A stretch of 64,000 nt of DNA, taken from NCBI GenBank assembly GCA_903847975.1, contig CAINFC010000036.1, forward strand, positions 1-64,000, read 5' to 3'. The translations under genes and the position numbers were made by a program. The stretch comes from an uncultured Acidobacteriota bacterium. Its GTDB lineage: Bacteria; Acidobacteriota; UBA6911; CAINFC01. Shown piece after piece: positions 35,566-44,870 of this stretch. Position 1 is the first letter of the stretch; each line of letters begins with the position of its first letter. The notes beneath the pieces were generated by a model. That model was given only the letters and a program-made list of their open reading frames with translations. It was not told the DNA's origin and did not search any database.

Positions 35566-35777
35566 AGCCTGGGGTGGAGCGTAGCACAGCTCCAGGTGCG
35601 CAGTTGAAATCTACATAAGGGCTGGAAGCCCGAGACATTCTTTCGCCTTATCCCCAGAGGAAGATCCCGGACAAATATCTTTGTAAAGGATCGATCCCAG
35701 AGGATGGGTCGCGGGCTTTCAGCCCTTCGTACGTAAGGCAAACCGACCTGGGGCTCCGCTGCGCTTCACCCCAGGCT
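35566..35777. repeat. Inverted repeat in the sulfatase upstream region
   Basis: agcctggggtggagcgtagc at 35566-35585 is the imperfect inverse of the 3' block that ends cttcaccccaggct at 35777. The intervening DNA holds several short hairpins of the ...gggctt-gaagccc... type. The rest of 35161-36245 holds no credible gene, and its ORFs are shadows of GC-rich palindromes. Confidence 0.5.
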
Positions 35778-36245
35778 ATTATGTCAGCGGGCCTTCAGCC
35801 CGCCTGCCAAATACAAATCCTTAACGACCCACACGTCCTCCTGCGGAGCAGGAAAAACCTTTTCCGGAAGGCACCAGATCGAATTGTTCTGGAAGCCATC
35901 ACCCCTGATAAGTTCGAAAAATTCTCTCCCCATCCGAATTACACGGACGGCTTCTTTCTTCCTTTATGATCTTCCCGCCTTCCTGTGAAAAGATAGGGCC
36001 AGCAGGAAGACAAGGAAGAGCGGGGACGTTTCCTGCCACTGCAAGCTGGGTCGGATCGACTCTCCGGAGGTTATCCCCGCAGCCCGAATGACCCGGAACA
36101 CCTGATCCCACCCGGCTCGCAATGGATATTGCAGAGCAAGGGCATGCTCGGGGCTTCTGAAGGAGGAGGCCATTGCTGGCAAACAAAAACCGGATCGGGC
36201 CCGCAGCCGGAAACGGTGGAGGCCGCCGAGGGGAAACATGAGAAG

Positions 36246-36866
36246 CTACGTCGGGTTCTGCTGACCGGCGATCGGGCCAGCCAGCTCCTGGGCGCAATTG
36301 GGACAGTAGCGATCCGTACCGGCCACCTCCTGCCGGCAGCTGGGACAACTCGGGCGCAGATTACACTTGCATGCCGGGCAATAGTTGTAACGGGCGCTGA
36401 CCACCTGCGCACAGCTCGGGCAGGCGTAAGGCAGCGGCTCCCTTAACAGGAAGTAGAGGATAAATCCGAAGACCAGGTAGGCAGGCAGCATGATCAGCAC
36501 CAGCATGGTCCAGAGTGTGGGGTTCATCCCCCGTCTCTGGGCATCCTGGTGAACATAAGCCACCAGGAACGCAAGCATGGCAATGAGGATCGAGCCTGCG
36601 GTGACCATTCCGGCCAAAGCCAGACCGTTCCACAATGGACTGGGATCCCGGAGGGGGCGATCATCCCCGAAATAGAGGATCGTCTGGGAAATGATATGGG
36701 CAACGAGAAAAAGGATTCCCAGAATAAGATAGACCTTCCGGGGGATCAGGCGTATCTCCTCCCGCAGGCGATAGCGCTCCCGTGTCCTCCGGAAGCGCAG
36801 CCGCCTCAGCTTGTCGCTGAGCGGGGCTCCGGCATTTTTTTGCAATGCTTCCTGCAGTTCCGTCAT
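36246..36866 (-). CDS. Membrane protein with C-terminal double zinc ribbon
   Basis: Third gene of the ECF operon. Two or three membrane helices (YLILGILFLVAHIISQTILY, GLALAGMVTAGSILIAMLAF, LWTMLVLIMLPAYLVFGFIL) are followed by two zinc-ribbon-like Cys sets: ACPSCAQVVSARYNYCPAC, and SCPSCRQEV with YCPNCAQEL. Two good starts exist: 36866 (gaggagg) and 36908 (aaggagag), giving 206 or 220 residues; the second begins MFENTLTHDH. Zinc-ribbon membrane proteins downstream of anti-sigma genes are common in this kind of operon, but the role is unknown. It could be a sensor or a redox-linked regulator of the sigma/anti-sigma pair. Confidence 0.75.
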   Translation of the reverse strand: MTELQEALQKNAGAPLSDKLRRLRFRRTRERYRLREEIRLIPRKVYLILGILFLVAHIISQTILYFGDDRPLRDPSPLWNGLALAGMVTAGSILIAMLAFLVAYVHQDAQRRGMNPTLWTMLVLIMLPAYLVFGFILYFLLREPLPYACPSCAQVVSARYNYCPACKCNLRPSCPSCRQEVAGTDRYCPNCAQELAGPIAGQQNPT

Positions 36867-36923
36867 GATGCCTCCTCGATGGTCATGCGTCAGGGTATTT
36901 TCGAACATAGTGATCTCTCCTTT

Positions 36924-37430
36924 TCATCCTTCCTCCTGAAAACTTTGAAAGGGAATTCCCGATTCGGCTGCTGACCGCTGCTGTTCCCGATGAAGGCTCA
37001 GGACAACGGCGACAGCGACGGCCGGCAATAGCCACCAGAACCCAAAAGCCATCTGCCAGGTCCAGGCCGGGAGGCGAAGGCTATTCCCCAGCCGATCGAG
37101 AATACTCCAGAGCCAGGAAGCGCTCCACAGGATCCAGATCCAGGAGGACGCCGCCGCACTCCAAAACAGCAGATCACCCGGGCGCGAATCCTGCAGTTCC
37201 TGGGCCCGATTATGAACGGCCTGTTTTGTGGACCGGATCAGCTCCGGACTGACCTGCACCTGGAAGGCTTTCAGGCTTTGCAGTACCGGCTGCCATTGCC
37301 GGGATCTATCCTTACACGCAGGACAGTTGTCCAGGTGTTGATGTAGCCACTCGCTTTCCGCCCGGGTTATCTCTCCTGCGGTTTCGGAAAGAAGCAGCTC
37401 TTCCGCCCGATGGTGCGATTTGAAATTCAT
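36924..37430 (-). CDS. Anti-sigma factor with zinc-binding N-terminus and membrane helices
   Basis: Holds the ECF sigma factor in an inactive complex at the membrane. The N-terminus carries the ZAS/zf-HC2 pattern H-x3-C-x2-C (HLDNCPACKD, about residues 31-40). The C-terminal half has two hydrophobic stretches: LFWSAAASSWIWILWSASWLW and WQMAFGFWWLLPAVAVAVVLS. The start overlaps the sigma gene stop by four bases (translational coupling), as usual for such pairs. The length of 168 is normal. The signal that releases the sigma factor is unknown; the nearby secreted and glycan genes suggest an envelope or substrate cue. Confidence 0.85.
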   Translation of the reverse strand: MNFKSHHRAEELLLSETAGEITRAESEWLHQHLDNCPACKDRSRQWQPVLQSLKAFQVQVSPELIRSTKQAVHNRAQELQDSRPGDLLFWSAAASSWIWILWSASWLWSILDRLGNSLRLPAWTWQMAFGFWWLLPAVAVAVVLSLHREQQRSAAESGIPFQSFQEEG

Positions 37431-38026
37431 AGAACAGCCCCTTCCATTTTCTCCCGGAGCAGATCCAGGCCCCGGTATATTCTCGATTTCACGGTGGAGA
37501 GCGGGGCATGAATGACCCCCGATATCTCTTCCAGAGCCAGCTCTTCCAGAAACCGCAGCACCAGCACTTCCCGGTAGCCGGCCGGCAGTTCATTCAAAGC
37601 CTGCTGGATATGGGTTCGTTGTTCGTTTTGCATGAAATCTTCGAGAGGGGCGGCCGTTCTTGCGGCGGTGGGAATACTCTTCTCACCGGAAACCTCATCC
37701 GCCCACTCGTCCCAGCCGATCGAAACCTTTTGCTGCCGGATCCGGTCAATGGCCAGGTTGCGGGCTATAGCGAAAAGCCAGGCCTCGAAGCGATGGCGGC
37801 CGTTATACTGACCTCCCCGCTCTACGACCCGAATCCAGGTTTCCTGGAAAAGATCTTCCGCCGTCGGACGATCCCGGGTCAAAGTCGTGAGGTAGCGCAA
37901 CAAACGATATTGGTAGCGCTCGATCAGCCGGTCCAGGACCTCCGTGTCCCGGCGCCGCAGGGCCCGGGCCAGTTCCTGGTTTTCGCTCTCCTGGTTTAAC
38001 GTAATCGGTTCCGCCACGGTCATCAT
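37427..38026 (-). CDS. ECF RNA polymerase sigma factor
   Basis: Extracytoplasmic-function sigma-70 of 199 residues. Region 2 shows LTRDRPTAEDLFQETWIRVV and WLFAIARNLAIDRIRQ (about residues 50-100). Region 4 shows ELPAGYREVLVLRFLEELAL and TVKSRIYRGLDLLREKME (about residues 145-195), with the helix-turn-helix. It is the first gene of a three-gene minus operon with the anti-sigma factor and the zinc-ribbon protein. The promoter must lie in 38027-38296, which holds no gene. Targets are not known; genes for secreted proteins nearby are candidates. Confidence 0.93.
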   Translation of the reverse strand: MMTVAEPITLNQESENQELARALRRRDTEVLDRLIERYQYRLLRYLTTLTRDRPTAEDLFQETWIRVVERGGQYNGRHRFEAWLFAIARNLAIDRIRQQKVSIGWDEWADEVSGEKSIPTAARTAAPLEDFMQNEQRTHIQQALNELPAGYREVLVLRFLEELALEEISGVIHAPLSTVKSRIYRGLDLLREKMEGAVL

Positions 38027-38296
38027 ACTATTGTCAAATACGGGCCAGAGCCGGAAAAAGACGCATGGCCGCCCCTTTTTTATCCTTATTATTCCAGCGC
38101 CCCAAGGGGACGGGCTTCCTGTTGCCTGGCAGGGATTGAGCGCAGCGACAACGCACGGACACGCAAACGGAGCGTCAGCTGCGAACCGGCGGTCTGCCGG
38201 AAGACAAGGGTGATCCAGGGAGCCGCGGAGGGCTCGCTTTCGAATGCCCGCAGGGGGAAGCTTGCCGACCTGCTTTTCGGACCTTCGAAGAACGGC

Positions 38297-39130
38297 TCAG
38301 TAACGGATACTGCCCTTAACGTTGGCCCACCACGGAATGGGCGCAGTCCATATAGGATTGCCGTTCGGATCCAGAGCCGGCTGAATCTTCCAATCCACGC
38401 TGGTTGTGCCTTCCGCGCTCTTGAAACGGCCGGTGCCGCCCTGGATGCGACCCTCAAACGGAGGTTGCCCGTCGCTGTCTTCGTAGGTAGCCCAGATCTC
38501 GTCCCGGTTGTCCAGCACCAGGGTCATGCGTCCGTTGGTGGTCGGCAGCGTCGTCCCCGGAGGTGCCGGGCAGTGCGAGAAAAGTGCTTCCACCCGGCCC
38601 AGGTCAGACAGGTTGCCCGAGGCGGTGGTAATGGTTCTGACCCCGCTCGGACACTCGGTATCACCAAACACCAGCTTGGCCACACCGGTCATGGAACCTG
38701 CGAACGGGAAGCTGGCCGCCAGCTCCTGGGCGATAATCGTATCGACGGTGGACAGGTCGCTGGAGTAAAGGGCCTGATATGCCTTGGCTTTTTTTGCCCC
38801 CGGGCCGATCACGCTGAATTTCATCGAACCGTTCATCCCTGTGCCGACCAGCTCGGAGGCCAGTTTGGAGAAACGGCCAAACGCCGGTACGGTAAAACTC
38901 TTACCGGTAGCCGTTTTAACTTCCCCGGTGGTGGAATAGAAGACAAAATTAGTCACCGTCAGGGGCTTGTCGGTGGTATTCACTACCGTGATGCCCGTAT
39001 CCCAACCCGGAAGCGTAGCCACAATAGGGGCCAGTTGAATGGTGGATGGCTCCGGCTGAGCGGTTTGGGCAGAAACCGCCCCACTCAGAACAATGACAGC
39101 GGTTAAAGGCAGAAGGAACCCGTATCTCAT
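38297..39130 (-). CDS. Exported protein of unknown function
   Basis: 277 residues from the ATG at 39130 (gaggaggatttc before it). The signal peptide is RYGFLLPLTAVIVLSGAVSA. The first half is Ig-like in pattern (LAPIVATLPGWDTGITVVNT, then FVFYSTTGEVKTATGK). The second half holds GRVEALFSHCPAPP and a phrase FEGRIQGGTGRFKSAEGTTS of the type found in many small exported beta-barrels (GG.G.F..A.G). No catalytic motif. Function unknown. Oriented away from the beta-helix gene, leaving 318 bases between starts with no further gene. Confidence 0.7.
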   Translation of the reverse strand: MRYGFLLPLTAVIVLSGAVSAQTAQPEPSTIQLAPIVATLPGWDTGITVVNTTDKPLTVTNFVFYSTTGEVKTATGKSFTVPAFGRFSKLASELVGTGMNGSMKFSVIGPGAKKAKAYQALYSSDLSTVDTIIAQELAASFPFAGSMTGVAKLVFGDTECPSGVRTITTASGNLSDLGRVEALFSHCPAPPGTTLPTTNGRMTLVLDNRDEIWATYEDSDGQPPFEGRIQGGTGRFKSAEGTTSVDWKIQPALDPNGNPIWTAPIPWWANVKGSIRY

Positions 39131-39449
39131 GAAATCCTCCTCGTGTCGGCAGGACATTTGAAATAAGGCAGTTAGTAAATGCTAATTCCGATGATAATCA
39201 AGATAACATTAGGTTTCGGAGGAGTCAAGAATTGACGGATTTTCAATGCATGCCTGATCGACGGAAGGGGAGCCCGGAGCGAAGAGCCGTTCTTCGTGAG
39301 GATTCGCAGCCCTTCACAGGCTGTGCGGCCGGTCGTGGAAATCGGGAAGCCTGCGGCCAGGGCCGATCCAAACCAGCATCCCGGGAAAGAGCGGGACGTC
39401 GGGAAGGAAGAGAAGACCGCTGCCTGAGCCCGGCTGCCCCAACGTTCTT

Positions 39450-41651
39450 ATGTTGCCTCGTTCCATCGTTCTTCTCCATAGCTGCATGGCGCTGGCCCTG
39501 GTGCCGGTTTCCCTCGTCGCCGCCACGCAAATCTGCGTCGCCCCCCAGGGCAGCGATGCCAACGCCGGAACGGCCGAAAGCCCTCTGGCCACACCCCGGG
39601 CCGCGCGCGACAAGGTGCGGCGGCTCATTTCCCGGGGACTCGCCGGGCCGGTGGAAATCGTTTTTGCGGCAGGCACCTACACGCTTGAATCCCCCCTCGA
39701 ACTCCGACCCGAAGATTCCGGTACGGAAAAATATGCCGTCACCTGGAAAGCGGCGCCCGGGGCCAAGGTCGTCTGGTGCGGGGGCCTGGCGATTCCCGGA
39801 AAGTGGAGCAGGGGCCAGGGCGGCGTGTGGCAGGTGGACCTCCGGGGCATCGGTCCGGAGGGTTGGAACTTCCGTCAGCTGTTCGTGGATGAGAAACGCG
39901 CCATACGCGCCCGCTTTCCCAATGCCGATGCGCCCAACCCCTTTCTATACGCCACGGGCGGTGACACCGATCACGTCCTCATGGCCCCGGATCTGGTAAA
40001 GGAGGCCTGGGGCCGAGCCCCTGATGCGCAGATCAACATCGTGCCCCAATGGAAGTTCTTTAACCAGTGGAACACGGTCACCCGGGTCGAGCCCGGGACC
40101 GGGCGCATCGACATCGCCGACAGCGAAAGGCACGCGAAGATTCTCCCGGGAAACTGGTTCTGGATCGAGGGAGTGCGCGAGGAACTCGACCGGCCCGGCG
40201 AATGGTTTTTCGACCGGCCATCCCGTTGCCTCTACTACATGGGCGCTCCGGGCGAAGATCCGAACCCCCGGAACATCGTCGCCCCCGTGCTCCACCGGCT
40301 CGTCAGCGCCAGGGGCGACGTGAATGCCGGCACCTACGTCCGGAACGTTCACTTCGACGGCATCGAGTTTCGCCATACCGACTTCACCCTGGGGCACATC
40401 GAGGCGCGGGTGCACACCGACACGGCGATCCTGTTCGAGAACACTCTCGATTGTTCCGTTCGGAACTGCCGCTTTGAAAACATCGGTGGTTATGCGCTGT
40501 GGCTGCACCTGGACAGCCGAGGCAACCGATTCGACCGCAATACGGTCCGCTACTCCGGGGGCGGGGGAGTGCTCCTGACCGGCGCGCGGTTGTCCTACAT
40601 GGATGACACCAAGGTCTACACCCCCGGCGAGGCGGCGGCCAAGGTGGCGCCCATCCTCAACGAGATCACCCGCAACACCGTCGAGCATTGCGGGAAGATC
40701 CGCTACTACGGGGGCGGTGTGCACCTCGACTCGCGGCCCTTCTCCATGTCGATGGCGCCCGGCAACCGGATTGCCCACAATTATTTCAACGACCTCTCGC
40801 GCAACGGCATCTTCGCCTTCCGCAATCAGGGCGGCAACGTGATCGAATACAACCACATCCACAACGCCATGCAGACCACCATTGACGGCGCCTGCATTCA
40901 CTTCGCGGCGATGAACCACCTCAATGCGCCGAATTTCATTCTCCATAACTGGTTGTACGATGTCTGGGGCTACGAACAGAAGCCGGATGGCAAGCCCGTC
41001 CGCAAGCTCGGCAACGGCATCTTCCTTGACTGGGACACCAGCAACACCACCGTGCGCGACAACTGGATCTACAACTCCGTCGGCGGGGCGATCAAACCGA
41101 TCTGGGAAAACCAGAACCTGGTCATTCGGGACAACCGCGAGTCCGACACCCGCATCGTTCCGCCCTTCGCCGACGATCTCGGCCCCGAAGGCCAGGCCAC
41201 CGAAGGCATCGACCTGGCCTCGAACCGCCTCACCGGCAGCGTGATCCATACCACGGATTCCGGCCGCTTCACCGCGACGGGTACCTGGAGCTCCAAAACG
41301 ATCGCCGGCATGTGGGGGCTCTTCCGCTTCCGCTTCCTGGTCGGCACCTCCGCCGTTCCCTCGGCGGCCATTTACACGCTGCCCGTTCCGGAAGACGGCA
41401 CGTACCGGATTTCGCTGCTTTATAAACCCGGTGCGGATTGCGCCTCCAACGTGCCGGTGACCATCGACCATGCCGACGGAAAAGCACAACTCACCTGGAA
41501 CATGCGCCAGGGTTCCCCGCACGGCTTTGCCGTCCCGGTCGGTACGTACCGGTTCCGGGCCGGAACACGCCACACGGTCACGCTTTCCACTGCCAACACG
41601 GATGGCGAAGTGATCGCCGACGGGGTGGCCTTCGTGAAAGTGGGGAATTGA
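39450..41651 (+). CDS. Secreted right-handed parallel beta-helix protein with golvesin-like C-terminal domain
   Basis: 733 residues. Signal peptide SIVLLHSCMALALVPVSLVA, then CVAPQGSDANAGTAESPLAT, the usual opening of exported polysaccharide-lyase-like beta-helix proteins. The central part (about 270-580) is a run of beta-helix coils with N..I..N and asparagine-ladder phrases (NTLDCSVRNCRFENI, NRIAHNYFNDLSRNGIFAF). From about 640 a beta-sandwich follows (YRISLLYKPGADCASNVPVT, VPVGTYRFRAGTRHTVTLST, DGEVIADGVAFVKV), similar to golvesin/xanthan-lyase C-terminal domains that bind polysaccharide. Likely a polysaccharide lyase or hydrolase; the catalytic residues and substrate are not clear. No RBS is obvious. 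Confidence 0.85.
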   Translation: MLPRSIVLLHSCMALALVPVSLVAATQICVAPQGSDANAGTAESPLATPRAARDKVRRLISRGLAGPVEIVFAAGTYTLESPLELRPEDSGTEKYAVTWKAAPGAKVVWCGGLAIPGKWSRGQGGVWQVDLRGIGPEGWNFRQLFVDEKRAIRARFPNADAPNPFLYATGGDTDHVLMAPDLVKEAWGRAPDAQINIVPQWKFFNQWNTVTRVEPGTGRIDIADSERHAKILPGNWFWIEGVREELDRPGEWFFDRPSRCLYYMGAPGEDPNPRNIVAPVLHRLVSARGDVNAGTYVRNVHFDGIEFRHTDFTLGHIEARVHTDTAILFENTLDCSVRNCRFENIGGYALWLHLDSRGNRFDRNTVRYSGGGGVLLTGARLSYMDDTKVYTPGEAAAKVAPILNEITRNTVEHCGKIRYYGGGVHLDSRPFSMSMAPGNRIAHNYFNDLSRNGIFAFRNQGGNVIEYNHIHNAMQTTIDGACIHFAAMNHLNAPNFILHNWLYDVWGYEQKPDGKPVRKLGNGIFLDWDTSNTTVRDNWIYNSVGGAIKPIWENQNLVIRDNRESDTRIVPPFADDLGPEGQATEGIDLASNRLTGSVIHTTDSGRFTATGTWSSKTIAGMWGLFRFRFLVGTSAVPSAAIYTLPVPEDGTYRISLLYKPGADCASNVPVTIDHADGKAQLTWNMRQGSPHGFAVPVGTYRFRAGTRHTVTLSTANTDGEVIADGVAFVKVGN

Positions 41652-41871
41652 TCAGTAAGGCGAACGGACTCCCGGCTGCTCGAAGAGGAAGAACCCGGGG
41701 CCCCGGGCCCGACTTTCATTACTCCTCGAAAGACGGCTGATCTAACCCCGGACGCCCCTCAGTGGCTTGATTTCCCTGTGTCCGCATCGTACACTTGCGA
41801 TGTGTTTCAGAAAGTGGTTGCAAAATCCAATACAACATGTTCGCTTCCATCGCAAACGGCTGGGCATAACA

Positions 41872-44682
41872 ATGAAAAAAACAGTCCCTATCACCCCGAT
41901 TTTGCTGCTCCTGGCCGCAGTTTGTACATTCACCGCCGGAAAAGCGCAAACAAAAAACCCTGCACCGGACGTCAGAATCCTGCCCTCCGGGACGATTGAA
42001 TTCGCCACTGCGGACGGGAAAACCGAAACCGCGTTTCGCCCGGAATTTACCGTACTGTACCGGGCGGATGATCCCGGGTTGGGGCAGAACCGCTTTACCG
42101 GGCTGTCCTACACGTTGCCCTTCTGGAAGTCACGGGACAACCGGGAACCGCAAAACCGTGACTATTACAAGTCTGCGGAAGCGATTGCGGTAAATGCGGT
42201 GAAATCGGTTAAAAAGGGTGATATCTTTACGCTCCTGTTTCCGGAACATCCGCTGTTTGCGCTGGAAGCAGACATAAAAATCCCAGCCGGGGGCTTTCCG
42301 GAGATCCTCTTCCGCTTTTTCCCAAAAAAAGAGGGATATTATTCTGTGGGATACACAGGAGCCATGACCTATCCTCCGGATCGGCTGGAGGAATTGTGGC
42401 AGCCCTATATATGGCAGGAACGGCGCTTCCCCGATCAATGTTACCTCACCGTCGACAACGCCAGCCCATTGCCGGCCACAACCGTCACTTTCGGCGGCAT
42501 TACCTCCGGTGTGGTAGTAAATCCTTCTTTCATACCCTACCGAATGCCCAATTTTTCCAGGGTGAAATACGGCCTGTTGGTGCGCAATTCCAAGGGAGAT
42601 GCGCAGCCTCAGCTGTTTTCGCCGGTGCTGGGAACCCCCGCCTCAAAAATGAATCCCGGCGATTCCTACACCTTTGGATTCCACGTCTTTTCCATCCGCG
42701 GAAGATGGGTGGAGGCCTACAAGTATCTGGCCTATCAGCTGTTCGGGTTTGGCGATTACCGGCGCAATGCCACCTGTTCGCTCAACGAAACCATTGAAAA
42801 CATGGTTCAATTCGCCATGAACGACTTCTACAGCGGCTGGAATGAGGAGCTGAAGGCTTTTGATTACACGACCGACGTAAAGCATACGGTGAAGCTGGTC
42901 TCTTCTCTGCATCCCCTCTCCCTGGCGGTGATCACCGACAACGAAGAGATCTATCAACGGCGTGCAAAGCCGATGATCGAATATCTTATGTCGAGGGAAA
43001 AGTACCTGTTTTCCTCGGTGAAAGGAGTTACCGGTCAAAGTCCCTCGCACGCCATGAACGGTCCCGCGGCGGAAGTGTCGGAACTGGGCGCTTTGTTTGC
43101 TTTTTCAAGACAGCGAACGCCGGTCTTTTCCCGATATGCCGTCGGGCTTCTGGATAAACCCCGGGCGCTTAATCTTCAGCTCATCAGCGAAGCCGACAGC
43201 TGGCAGAATCTGCTGGCGGTTTACCGGGTGACCGGCGAGCAGCGCTACCTCGACCGGGCGGTCGTGAAGGCCCGCGAGTATGTCCGGAATCGCATCGATA
43301 CCTCCCAGCGGGATTTCAAGGATGTCAGCCTGAACGACGTCCTGGGCGGGCAGTTCTGGACGGATTTCACTCCGAAGTGGATGGATTTGATCGAGCTGTT
43401 CGAAACCACCGGGGACAGGCTGTTTTTACAGGCTGCCCTGCAAGGCGCTTACCGTTATGCCGGTTACGTCTGGATGCAGCCCAAAATACCGCAGGGGGCC
43501 GTACCGATACATGAATCCGGCCAGCTGCCTATGGGGGACAGGCACAACAAGGCGAATCCAAAACCCATCCTGGTTGCACCGCAGAAAGTACCGGCCTGGA
43601 GGGTTTCGCCCATTGGCCTTACCCCCGAGTCATCCTACACCTATTCACAAAATCAGGGAATGTTCATGACGTGTTACGCGGCCTGGATGCTGCGGCTGGC
43701 ACATTATACGGGCGATGTCTTTCTGAAGGATATTGCCCGCTCGGCGGTGGTCGGCCGCTACGCCAATTTTCCAGGATACGATATCAACGATGAGTTCACC
43801 AATTTTTATGAGCGTCCCGATTATCCCTTGCGCAACTGGACCGAACTGACCTACAACCAGATTTACTACAACCACGTATGGCCGCATATTGCCCTGCTGA
43901 CCGATTTTCTGGTCACCGAAGCCATGTACCGGTCCGGAGCAAAGATAAGCTTTCCTTCCCAGTATGCGCAGGGCTATGCCTATATGCAAAGCAAGGTGTA
44001 CGGGAGTGAAGAGGGCGTTTTTTTCTCCGACCGGAATGTAAGGCTCTGGATGCCGGCCAAGTTACTTCGATCCGACCATATACAGGTTAATTATGTCAGC
44101 GGATACGGAAACGGAAACCTGTACCTGGCTCTCATGAACCAGAGCGATGAAAGCATTGAACCCGTCGTTTCCTTGCAGCCCGATCTGGTGCCGGTGGACG
44201 AAGGTAAGATCTATAAGGTCCGGATGTGGGACAAGGAAGGAAAATTGACTTTTGGTTCCATGCAGGATGCCAGGCTGAAAACGTCCATTCCTCCCAAAGG
44301 GCTGGTGGCTGTTGCCGTGGAGGGTCTGGAAGTGCTTCCGAAGTTTCAGAAGAAATTTTTCAGCCGGGAAGCTGTCGCCTGGAACAGCAAAAGCCATCTC
44401 CAAGGGACCACACCCTTCGGGAAAGCGACCGGAATGATCATTTCCATGGGGGCCGGCCTGGTTCATGCTTATGTCTGGCTGGAAGCGGATGAAAGCGTGC
44501 TCCAAAAGGCCGTCCTTTACTACAAAATGGACCAGGAGTGGCGGAGCATGGAAGATGTTCAGTTTCCCTTTGAATACAGCATCCCCTTGGATGACTCCTC
44601 GGAAGTCATTCAATTCAGACTGGAAGGGATGACGCCGGAAGGCCGGCCGGTGAAAAGTGAAGTGTTTACATTAAGTCGTTGA
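41872..44682 (+). CDS. Large exported protein, probable helical-barrel glycosidase-like, unassigned
   Basis: 936 residues from the ATG at 41872, which opens a signal peptide (KKTVPITPILLLLAAVCTFT). No family is recognised with certainty. Residues about 30-330 read as beta-sandwich strands. About 330-700 are helix-rich with repeated W, Y and F (MVQFAMNDFYSGWNEELKAF, NLLAVYRVTGEQRYLDRAV, MFMTCYAAWMLRLAHYTGD), as in alpha-alpha barrel glycosidases or lyases. About 750-936 are again beta-rich. The neighbours (beta-helix protein before, GH97 after, all +) suggest joint transcription and glycan processing. The activity is not known. Confidence 0.7.
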   Translation: MKKTVPITPILLLLAAVCTFTAGKAQTKNPAPDVRILPSGTIEFATADGKTETAFRPEFTVLYRADDPGLGQNRFTGLSYTLPFWKSRDNREPQNRDYYKSAEAIAVNAVKSVKKGDIFTLLFPEHPLFALEADIKIPAGGFPEILFRFFPKKEGYYSVGYTGAMTYPPDRLEELWQPYIWQERRFPDQCYLTVDNASPLPATTVTFGGITSGVVVNPSFIPYRMPNFSRVKYGLLVRNSKGDAQPQLFSPVLGTPASKMNPGDSYTFGFHVFSIRGRWVEAYKYLAYQLFGFGDYRRNATCSLNETIENMVQFAMNDFYSGWNEELKAFDYTTDVKHTVKLVSSLHPLSLAVITDNEEIYQRRAKPMIEYLMSREKYLFSSVKGVTGQSPSHAMNGPAAEVSELGALFAFSRQRTPVFSRYAVGLLDKPRALNLQLISEADSWQNLLAVYRVTGEQRYLDRAVVKAREYVRNRIDTSQRDFKDVSLNDVLGGQFWTDFTPKWMDLIELFETTGDRLFLQAALQGAYRYAGYVWMQPKIPQGAVPIHESGQLPMGDRHNKANPKPILVAPQKVPAWRVSPIGLTPESSYTYSQNQGMFMTCYAAWMLRLAHYTGDVFLKDIARSAVVGRYANFPGYDINDEFTNFYERPDYPLRNWTELTYNQIYYNHVWPHIALLTDFLVTEAMYRSGAKISFPSQYAQGYAYMQSKVYGSEEGVFFSDRNVRLWMPAKLLRSDHIQVNYVSGYGNGNLYLALMNQSDESIEPVVSLQPDLVPVDEGKIYKVRMWDKEGKLTFGSMQDARLKTSIPPKGLVAVAVEGLEVLPKFQKKFFSREAVAWNSKSHLQGTTPFGKATGMIISMGAGLVHAYVWLEADESVLQKAVLYYKMDQEWRSMEDVQFPFEYSIPLDDSSEVIQFRLEGMTPEGRPVKSEVFTLSR

Positions 44683-44870
44683 TGTCGGAGTGCCGCCTGT
44701 TGCCTTATCCATCCAGGGGTCCGTATCCGGAGAGTCAGCTTCGCTATACTTTCTCTTGGGATCCTCCTGGAGTGCGGCCCGATTGCGGCGGATGCGCAAA
44801 AACGGCAGGCACAATCGGTTCGCAACGGGTCCCGACACGAATCCGAACCGCAAGAATGAGGTACTATGCC

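Noticed and set aside
39945-41573. 542-codon minus-strand ORF opposite the beta-helix gene
   Set aside because: Antisense shadow; its text mirrors the opposite strand and holds no domain.
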